Shown here one piece after another: positions 11,324 to 19,580 of a stretch of DNA of 64,000 nt; within the stretch, counting starts at the first letter, position 1, and the number at the start of each line of letters is the position of its first letter. Source of the DNA: Cranoglanis bouderius. Lineage: Eukaryota > Chordata > Actinopteri > Siluriformes > Cranoglanididae. The position numbers and the translations under genes were made by a program. The DNA is taken from NCBI GenBank assembly GCA_023630585.1, contig CM042544.1, positions 16,327,756-16,391,755 of the forward strand, in the 5' to 3' direction. The notes beneath the pieces were generated by a model. It ran no database searches. It saw only the letters and a program-made list of their open reading frames with translations, and was not told the DNA's origin.

Positions 11324-12804
11324 ATGCGTGTTAGAGCCAACGTGGGGGATAAAACCATTCCTCTATCTGTTTATCTTTTAGTTTTATTGCTTCTATCGGT
11401 GTTCACTGTTCGAGGAAGCGCTTGCGATGAGTTGAGGAGAGGAACAGTCAGCAATCTGCAGGACTCCATCAAGCGTGAAGAACAGTCCGGATTTGTGAGT
11501 CAATGAGTCTGTTTTCCATGCTCTATTTGTAGAGTTTTAAACCTGGAAAAAAAAAAAAAAAACTAGCAATAGAAACCCTTATAGAATTTGTAATGGTTTT
11601 AATAGTTATAATGGGAATTGTATTGGTTTTAATGGAAACTGTAATGGCTCCTGTGGGTCTCTACTGGTAATTTGTTGCCGACTATTAGTGGCATGTTACG
11701 TCTAGTGGATACAATTAAGGACCAGTGATGGTAATGGTTTTATTGGTTAGCTGATAGTTTGTAATGGTATTTGCAGTGGAAACCATTGTAATTTCTGTGA
11801 TGTTTTCTATTCCCCCCCCCCCCCCCCCCAGCAGGGTTCTGATGCAAAAGTTTTAGGCACCCTATTTTTTTTTTTTAGTACAAACTTTGTTATAGATTTT
11901 TTTATTCTATGACGTCTACATTAACAAGTCAGTACAAAAAACATTTTAGATTCCCAAACATTAGTTTTCTAGAACAAAATTAAATGTTTGTATGTCATTT
12001 AAAGAAAGCAGCATATTACGTAAGAGACCACTTTTCAGACAAAAAACACAATGAAGGCTGCTGGGTTTAGTGTGAAAGTCAAAGTCTCCAGAAGAACTGT
12101 GGCTGGTTCTGCAAGATGCTCAATAAAACTTACCAGCTCATTTCCTTATGAAACTGCACAAACTGTACCGGAGAGTACTATTTTTATTTTTATTTTTAAT
12201 TTTTTTGTCACACCAAATATTGACTTTGTTTCATTTACTACTGTTTACTGCTCTTTACGGTATTTTTATTTTTTTTTTAATGTAGAAACATTTAATTTCA
12301 TTATTTTGAAGGCATCTTTGCCCTACAGCATTTCTTTGCATGTGTCTAAAACTTTTGCACAGTACTGTAACTCAGAATGTAGTCATCTATTTATTGTGCT
12401 TAAGGCATTCAGATGAGAGTGAGTGTTATGTCAGAGACTGAAGTGAATGATGTTTGTTTTGTATTTTCATTGCAGCCACATGTGTTTCCGAAAAACTACT
12501 ACGTACAGCATCATTTCAATGGCAGCACACGGTGTGAAGACTCGGTGAGGAAATGTTTGTCTCACTGTGGTTTCTGCTTCAGTGATAGCATCATGTGTAC
12601 TAAACTGTACCTTTCCTTGTCACCGTCAAGTGTACAACGTTTTGTACCTTTAGTGTGTTTTTTGTGCCTGCAAAGATGCATGAAGTGAACCTTGAAATAG
12701 TTACTCACTGGTTACTCACTCACGGGGGATTCTGAGCTAATGCTGAGAACACAGGGCAGGGAATACACCCTGGATGGGATGCCAGTCCCCTGCAAGGCAC
12801 ATTG

Positions 12805-12835
<31 letters not shown>

Positions 12836-15800
12836 CCAGAAGTAGTTTATATCCACAAAGACACAGGGAGAACGTGCACAGAAACTCCACACAGGCAGTA
12901 ACCCGAGCTAAGGATCGAACTGGGGATAAATTATTATTCAAAAAAATTAATTAAAGGGAGAGAGGCACGATGGCTTAGTGGTTAGCACGGTTGCCTTGCA
13001 CCTCCAGGGTTGGGGGTTTGAATCCCGCCTCTTCCCTGTGTGTGTGGAGTTTGCATGTTCTCCCTAAGCTTGGGGGGTTTCCTCCCCCAGTCCAAAGACA
13101 TGTGTTGTAGGCTGATTGGCATTTCCAAATTGTTAGAGGTGTGTGTCTGTGATTGTGCCCTGTGATGAGTTGGCACCCTGTCCAGGGTGTCCCCTGCGTT
13201 GTTCCCTTGACTAGGCTCCAGGCGACCCTGTGTAGGATAAGCCATATGGAAAATAGATGGATGGAGGTTAATTAAAGGTACAATGATGCAACTATTTTAG
13301 AAGGTACACAACATTCACATTACTGTGTATATACAGCAGGTACAAAAGACCCTAAAGCAGTGGTTTTCAGAGTGGGGTCTGGGAAACCCCCAGGGTCCTT
13401 GAAATATAGTCTGTGATTTATATATTTTTGTTACAGTGGAGGAAATCTCAATCCAGCATTATCAAAGCTATTATATTTAGTACGGTTTTCTTATAGGTAT
13501 TGGAATATTTCACTGATCACTTGAAATAAGTGGGTTTAATCGCAGTGGACCTCATTTATCAAGCTGGATACAAGTGGATTTGTTCGTAAATCGTTCATAC
13601 GAGCATTTACACAAGAAATTTGGTGTTCATGATAATTCTGTAAATTCAGAAAAAACCTTCGTATCCTACTCGTTTATTCATGCAAAAGAAGACTAATTAA
13701 CATAAACTTGAACTGATCAGCTTCAAATCATATAATTTGTAATTACATATAATGTATAATTTGTGAGTCACTGCATTTTAATACATGGATTATATTAGAT
13801 TTTATATACACACACACACACACACACACAGACATACACTTTCACTCGCCATAAAGTGGGACGTCATAAAACAAAAAATCATGATAGGTAACACAGAACG
13901 AATGGGCCAGTAGAAGCATGTTACTGACAGGTAATCTTTATTAACATGTAGGCTTTAAAATAACACAGTTACAGTAAAGACTGTGAGCAGAGTATCCGAG
14001 CAGAGACGTTGCTTGGATATATGGATATAGTGTTCTTGTCTGAAAATGCTTGTCAGAGGCAGCGTGTGCAATAAAACCATTCCTTTATCTGTTTATATTT
14101 TAGTTTTATTGCTTTAGTATTTTACTGTTCGAGGAATCGCTTGGGAAGATTTGAAGAGAGAAACAGTCAGCCATCTGCAGGAGTCCATCAAGCATGAAGA
14201 ACGAATGACTAGTCAAATATTCCAATACCTATATTGTCAAGTTTAAATTGCTTATTTATTTCAATTACACAGACAAATCAATTTTAAACCCATAGTTTGA
14301 ACCCATATTTATGGCATAAAAGAAATATTAATCTAAAAAAATAAAGACCCAAATCCAAACCCAAATCCATTTTCAGACAAATAAGACTAGTTGTTCAATT
14401 AAGAAAAAATGCTGCTGTGTAAAATGAGGGTGGGCTGCTCTGTGCAGATGCTAGCCATTAGATGATTTAGTACTGAAGGAGTTAGTACATGCTGGGGACC
14501 GAATATTTTTAGACCAGTACGATTTTTTTTTTTCAGAGGATGGAAGCTGATTTATGAGTCAGTTCCTTTTGCCATGGCAACTTCTTTTAATGCTGCGCAA
14601 CACTTTATAGCCAGCACTAATTCAGTTGACAAAAAAAGATCCTGTGCCATTCCTGTGCATGTCCAAGTTTTGACTGTACTTGGATTCCTTGCTACTGGCA
14701 CATTTCAAAGAGAAATAAATGACCGATCTAGTGTGTCTCAACCTGCAATGAGCTGAAACCTACAATCTATAAAAACCCAAGAGAGGGTGCGGCTATCGCA
14801 CAACAGCACTTCATGATGCATCTCAGCCATCTGTTTAATGTATATGGCAAACTTTATTTTCACCTTTTCACATTTTGCAGTGACTGGCATATTTGCTTTA
14901 AACTTGCTTTAAACTCATGTCTCCTAGAGTTGCTGCAATGTTCTCCACCTCTCCAACCGTAGTGTTCTGCTTTTCCAAGACAGCATTGGTGAGGACTCTT
15001 GGTTTCGGTCCATATTTTGGACTTTTACAGGTGCACAGGTTGCACTGCAGAATAATTTTTTTGTAATTTTCGTAGACTTGACTCAAAAATACAGTACTGT
15101 GCAAAAAAACAAAAATTTGTACAATTTTGTTATAGATATTTATTTTATGACTTCTGCATTATTGAGTCAGTACAAAAACATTATATAATTTCAGACATTA
15201 CTTTTCCAACAAAAAATTAAATGTTACATGTTAACAGACCAATGTATAATAGACAGTAAAACATAATGCTGGGTTTTGTATGCAAAAACAAGGAGCAAGT
15301 TGGTTGTCACACCAAATATTGACTTTGTATGTTTTATCACTGTTTACTGCTCTTTAGTTTTTAAAATGCAGAAAAATTTCACTTAATTTTTTTTGCATGT
15401 GCATGTAGAAGTTGATAGCTTCCTTTTCCTGCCCCACCCAGGTAGTGTAACCACTGTCCCCTTAACTTTGAACTTGCGAACTATGCTTCCAACGGTGTCT
15501 CTAGGAACATTCAGTGCCTTTGCTGTCTTTTTGTATCCTGCTCCTTGACTTTTGCATAGTACTTTACTCCCACTTCTGCCTCTGAGCAATTCTTCTTTTT
15601 TGCCCATTTAGTAGTCATTTTGCACTTTTCACTCTGTGAGCTTTGCCTTTTATGGAGTTTTGGGGGTGTCACTAAATGTAAATCAGCTGTGCTGTGCATG
15701 TGCTGGATCATTTACTGTATGAGTGATTGCCATTTATCGGCATATACAAGTGAATATGAAACAAATCAGCATTTCTGAAACCCAGCTGGAATTTTTTGTT

Positions 15801-18800
15801 TCGTTTGGCTTACGCAGACTTTTACATGTAACTTTTCTTAAAGACTGATAAAGGAGACCCAACGTCAGTAGCAAATAGACCTATAAATAATATAACTTGG
15901 ACCTACCTAATGTGTGGAATGAGCTCTACTATTTATTAGGCTTTCATAAAACTTTAATAAATAGCCAAATTATGATTGCACATGTAAATAATTAGCCGAT
16001 TGTTTGTGTGATCGAATTATGTTCACAAAGTAAATCTGTACTGAGGGGATTCATGGAATTTATTTTACAGTTAAAGGGGTCCTTGGCTGCAAAATCTGAG
16101 AGCGCCTGCTCTAGAGGGTACCACACAAGTGACAAGGAAATGTACACTTTAGTACTTTTTTTCTGAGAGTATACTTGTATGCTGTAATTACTACATCAGT
16201 ACATCAGTATATACTGTATACTTTATGTAGTGTATTAGCCAGTATACAAGATTTGTCATAGTCACATGACTATCTATCAGTCAGATTCCCTTTTGTACAC
16301 AATTACTGTAATCCAAAATGTGTTAATTTCTTGTGGTCAAAACAACAATGAAAAAGTAAGCAGTTAGGCAGCAAGTGACAAACTTTAAAGAAGTTAAAAC
16401 CTGCTTTATGTATAATTTGGGAACAAGATCGCAATGTACAGTGAGGGAAAAAAGTATTTGATCCCCTGCTGATTTTGTACGTTTGCCCACTGACAAAGAA
16501 ATGATCTGTCTATAATTTTAATGGTAGGTGTATTTTAACAGTGAGAGACAGAATAACAACAAAAAAAATCCAGAAAAACACATTTCAAAAAAGTTATAGA
16601 TTGATTTGCATTTTAATGAGTGAAATAAGTATTTGATCCCCCATCAATCAGCAAGATTTCTGGCTCCCAGGTGTCTATTACACGGGTAATGAGCTGAGAT
16701 TAGGAGCACTCTCTTAAAGGGAGTGCTCCTAATCTCACCTTGTTACCTGAATAAAAGACACCTGTCCGCAGAAGCAATCAATCAATCAGATTCCAAACTC
16801 TCCACCATGGCCAAGACCAAAGAGCTGTCCAAGGATGTCAGGGACAAGATTGTAGACCTACACAAGGCTGGAATGGGCTACAAGACCATCGCCAAGCAGC
16901 TTGGTGAGAAGGTGACAACAGTTGGTGCGATTATTCGCAAATGGAAGAAACATAAAATAACTATCAGTCTCCCTCGATCTGGGGCCCCATGTAAGATCTC
17001 ACCTCATGGAGTTTCAGTGATCATGAGAACGGTGAGGAATCAGCCCAGAACTACACGGGAGGATCTTGTTAATGATATCAAGGCAGCTGGGACCATAGTC
17101 ACCAAGAAAACAATTGGTAACACACTACGCCGTGAAGGACCGAAATCCTGCAGCGCCCGCAAGGTCCCTCTGCTCAAGAAAGCACATGTACAGGCCCGTC
17201 TGAAGTTTGCCTGAATGATTCAGAGGAGAACTGGGTGAAAGTGTTGTGGTCAGATGAGACCAAAATCGAGCTCTTTGGCATCAACTCAACTCGCCGTGTT
17301 TGGAAGAGGAGGAATGCTGCCTATGACCCCAAGAACACCATCCCCACCGTCAAACATGGAGGGGACGATGGACGGGGCCATGTACCATCAAATCTTGGGT
17401 GAGAACCTCCTTCCCTCAGCCAGGGCATTGAAAATGGGTTGTGGATGGGTATTCCAGCATGACAATGACCCAAACCACACAGCCAAGGCAACAAAGGAGT
17501 GGCTCAAGAAGAAGCACATTAAGGTCCTGGAGTGGCCTAGCCAGTCTCCAGACCTTAATCCCATAGAAAATCTGTGGAGGGAGCTGAAGGTTCGAGATGC
17601 CAAACATCAGCCTCGAGACCTTAATGACTTGGAGAGGATCTGCAAAGAGGAGTGGGACAAAATCCCTCCTGAGATGTGTGCAAACTACAAGAAACGTCTG
17701 ACCTCTGTGATTGCCAACAAGGGTTTTGCCACCAAGTACTAAGTCGAAGGGGTCAAATACTTATTTCCCTCATTAAAATGCAAATCAATTTATAACTTTT
17801 TTGAAATGCATTTTTTTTGTTGTTGTTTTTTTGTTATTCTGTCTCTCACTGTTAAAATACACCTACCATTAAAATTATAGACTGATCATTTCTTTGTCAG
17901 TGGGCAAACGTACAATATCAGCAGGGGATCAAATGCTTTTTTCCCCTCACTGTATGAGATATGAGGATGCTAGGAGGCTGGCTGTCACCCTTTTTTGGTT
18001 TGACAATGCAAAGAGCGTATTACATTGTGGGATGGTTTACACCATAAAGATAGCTCTGCATACAAACTTGGAAACTTAGTCTGAGTAGCATGTCATCTCC
18101 GGCATACTGGAAACGTTTATGTTGTCCACATGCTTTGTACAACAAACTGCCTTTGGACTTGCTTTAGTATGAATAAGGGATAGCAATTCTAAATGTGTAT
18201 GTGTGTCTGTGTGTCTGTGTGTGTGTGTGTGTGTGTTTACGGGTGTGTGGGTGTATGGGTGTAGTGCTGTGTGTTCAGTGCAGCCTTCCTCCTGTCAGAC
18301 TCCTGGAAGCAACTCCTGCAGCATATTGAATGGATTCACATGAAACGTGCCTTAATTGGTGAACTGATCATTACACTTGATAACATTTGGAAAGGGGTAT
18401 GAACATTATATACACAACTATATAACACATCTATTTTTCTCTAGTCTATAGTCAGAAAGTTACTACTGTGATCTGTTATCTGACTTTGTACTAAGCTCAT
18501 AACTTGTATCTTAGACCAGAGGTTCTCAAACTTATCGTAGCCAGAGACCCTGTAAAATAAATTCCACATTCCCTCTCAGTGCAGATTTATATGATGATCA
18601 TTATTTAAATGTGCACAATAATATTTTGTTTATTTATTAAAGCCATAGCACTTTCTATTCCAAAAATTTTCACCAACAAAACACATTAAGTCCTTTATGT
18701 ATAGGCCTACATTTTTATTATTGAGGTTTGGATTAAACTTATTCAATTAACTTCAACAGACTAATAACTATAAGAACTCAAATAATAAATAGAATAAATT

Positions 18801-19580
18801 TGATAAAGATGGGTTGATATTTTCACCACTGTAATTAAATTTTCCAAAAAAATCACAGACCCCCAGCTATATGTCATGGACCCCTGGACCTCACTTTGAG
18901 AACCACTGGACTAGACAGGCTAGCTTTTTTTTTTTTTTTTAAATGTGTAATTGCTTTAGTTGCAACTTCATATGTGAAGTTTCACACTTTCATATGTGAA
19001 TAAATGACTCGTTTATTATCATACTAGAAGACATTGTAGAAAATTTATTGTAGTTTCTTGTCTACTAAGGGACAGAAGTTTATTCTAGTGCTAGTGCATT
19101 TGTGGATTCTGCACTCCTTTGCGAGCTCCAGCGTAACAGTACTGAATTAAGTTGGCTCTATATTGCTGTTCCCATAATGAGTATGCATTGTCTTTGTGTA
19201 ATTAGGGTTTCCCGGAAACACCAAATCCCTCCGGCTTCCCATCTGTCCACTCCTCCCCTAGAACTCTGCTCACCTTCACGTCTGATGTCCTTTCTAAATG
19301 GCTGACCCTCAGCTGCCCTGTTGGGACGTCCAGCTGCATATTCCCGTCTCCAACTCCTCTGTTCACAGGCAAAAAAGAAGAGCAAGAGAAAGAACACAGT
19401 GTTCTGGAGGATGAGGAGGAGCCAGAAATTGGGAAAGAAGGAGAAAGAGAAAAAAGATGGCTTACTGTCATCCCAAAGAATGGGGCCATGAGGTTGTCTG
19501 CTTCTTCTCCAACTTTCTTCCTTTATATTCTTTGTTGTCTGAGGATGCTGCTGGATGTGATGCTGAAAGAGCTCGGATGA
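11324..19580 (+). CDS. putative helical cytokine (Flt3-ligand/SCF/CSF1-like)
   Basis: Four exon candidates. Exon 1 (11324-11494) encodes a 57-residue start with a signal peptide (core SVYLLVLLLLSVF, cleavage near SA/C34) then CDELRRGTVSNLQDSIK. Exon 2 (12476-12544) encodes FPKNYYVQHHFNGSTRCEDS, with an N-glycosylation sequon (NGS). Exon 3 (18279-18396) encodes an amphipathic helix, LLSDSWKQLLQHIEWIHMKR. Exon 4 (19206-19580) is open for 125 codons: a TLLTFTSDVLSKWLT segment, two Cys, an acidic stalk, and a final hydrophobic run (FFLYILCCLRMLL). A signal peptide, a PK[D/N]Y-like start to a strand, paired Cys and a stalk plus membrane end fit class III receptor kinase ligands; the LL..TS..L..W.T pattern resembles FLT3LG. 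The family call is inference. Exons 1-2 and 3-4 join in phase 0, but exon 2 to 3 does not with the best donor. The gene may be broken, lack an exon in this model, or use another donor. Confidence 0.4.
11812..11830. repeat. poly-C tract
   Basis: A run of about 19 C residues in the first intron of the cytokine-like gene, directly before a Tc1 derivative. Its length is unreliable in most sequencing chemistries. Confidence 0.8.
11838..12367. mobile_element. non-autonomous Tc1 derivative, copy 1
   Basis: The left side begins near GATGCAAAAGTTTTAGGCAC and the right end is ACTTTTGCACAGTACTG, followed by TA (12368-12369). It shares long internal stretches with 23484-24027, such as GTCAGTACAAAAAACATTTT, CATATTACGTAAGAGAC and GGCTGGTTCTGCAAGATGCT. 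No transposase remains. It lies between exons 1 and 2 of the cytokine-like gene. Confidence 0.7.
12717..12930 (-). repeat. SINE-like repeat (second family)
   Basis: Shares the blocks GGGATGCCAGTCC, a CA microsatellite (12811-12835), ACACAGGGAGAACGTG and CAGTAACCCGAGCTAAGGAT with copies at 55000-55235 (same orientation) and 21748, 24628 and 53180 (opposite). The reversed B-box-like motif GGTTCAATCC is best kept in the 21748 copy. Confidence 0.5.
12964..13264 (+). repeat. tRNA-derived SINE, copy 2
   Basis: Starts with a tRNA-like head (TGGCTTAGTGGTTAGCA as A box, GGTTTGAATCCC as B box), continues with the tRNA-unrelated body (GGAGTTTGCATGTTCTCC, CCAAAGACATG, GGCACCCTGTCCAGGGTGTC) and ends in an ATGGATGGA tail. 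Same family as 8525-8834 and 50131-50483. The tRNA-like head is a pol III promoter relic, not a functional tRNA gene. Confidence 0.75.
13838..14203 (+). pseudogene. damaged duplicate of cytokine-like gene promoter plus exon 1
   Basis: Bases 13838-14203 are clearly homologous to 11128-11484: both contain ACTCGCCATAAAGTGGGACG, AGTAGAAGCATGTTAC-like and TAACACAGTTACAGTAAAGA blocks, then a signal-peptide exon. The ATG at 14046 reads MLVRGSVCNKTIPLSVYILV and hits TAG at 14115-14117 where the intact copy continues. A small deletion follows, the first Cys codon of the mature part is lost, and homology stops before the exon 1 splice donor. The copy therefore cannot make the protein. It is flanked at 13493-13514 and 14211-14232 by a 22-bp inverted repeat (21 of 22 match). 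Confidence 0.8.
14236..15091. other. hAT-like element interior, nothing recognised
   Basis: AT-rich sequence with no supported gene. The 60-codon frame at 14574-14756 shows no domain. It lies between the exon 1 copy and the Tc1 remnant. Confidence 0.35.
15092..15770 (-). mobile_element. Tc1-like remnant with transposase N-terminus
   Basis: The left end CAGTACTGTGCAAAAAAAC follows a TA and matches the ends of the derivatives at 11838-12367 and 23484-24027, as do inner blocks (GAGTCAGTACAAAAACATT). On the minus strand 15383-15607 encodes a helix-turn-helix region typical of Tc1 transposases (GYKKTAKALNVPRDTVGSIV then a GRKRKLS motif). The catalytic part is missing and the right end is not clear. 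This is the only one of the three related copies that still shows transposase coding. Confidence 0.65.
16439..17952 (+). mobile_element. Tc1-like DNA transposon, copy B (defective)
   Basis: TA flanks (16437-16438, 17953-17954) and CAGTGAGGGAAAAAAGTATT ends show the same family as 4324-5804. The transposase starts at the ATG 16807 (MAKTKELSKDVRDKIVDLHK). The helix-turn-helix half is intact up to the KFA/TGA break at 17214. The next segment retains the first Asp (LWSDETKIELFG) in another frame. A deletion near 17360 removes the HGGxVMLWGCF block. The C-terminal part from MDGAMYHQ holds Asp in FQHDNDPNH and Glu in NPIENLW and ends at 17742 (NKGFATKY). The KFA/TGA lesion is identical in copy A. 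Confidence 0.9.
18517..18908. mobile_element. hAT-type MITE
   Basis: The left end CAGAGGTTCTCAAACTTA and right end CACTTTGAGAACCACTG are inverted copies of the common hAT terminus CAGNGGTTCTCAAA. Length is about 390 bp with no coding capacity. The flanks share only TAGAC within the 8-bp windows, so the target duplication is eroded. It lies between exons 3 and 4 of the cytokine-like gene. Confidence 0.7.

Larger units (their letters stand above)
13358..16108. mobile_element. hAT-like element carrying a copy of the adjacent gene's promoter and exon 1
   Basis: The left end CAGTGGTTTTCAGAGTGGGG and the inverted right end (CAGGCGCTCTCAGATTTTGC on the minus strand) resemble the hAT ends of the element at 18517-18908. 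The right 80 bp is plainly homologous to the left of that element (GTAAAATAAATTCCA shared). Flanking 8-mers are CCCTAAAG (13350-13357) and CTCTAGAG (16109-16116), a 6/8 match, the latter fitting the hAT nTCTAGAn preference. Inside are a damaged copy of the cytokine-like gene's upstream region and exon 1 (about 13838-14203) and a Tc1 remnant (from 15092). No hAT transposase was recognised, so it would be non-autonomous. The element boundaries are inference. Confidence 0.5.

Noticed and set aside
12413..12688. 91-codon plus-strand frame read as one exon
   Set aside because: Only the middle (12476-12544) has splice borders and fits the cytokine-like gene; the right part is MITE-derived sequence.
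15546..15566. GACTTTTGCATAGTACTTTA as the right end of the Tc1 remnant
   Set aside because: It lies inside the transposase reading frame; the resemblance to the terminal repeat is probably chance.
11324..19580. IL-11-like reading of the helical exon (QHIEW resembles RHVQW of IL-11)
   Set aside because: IL-11 lacks the FPKNY-type strand start, the paired Cys and the stalk with hydrophobic end; kept only as a weaker alternative.
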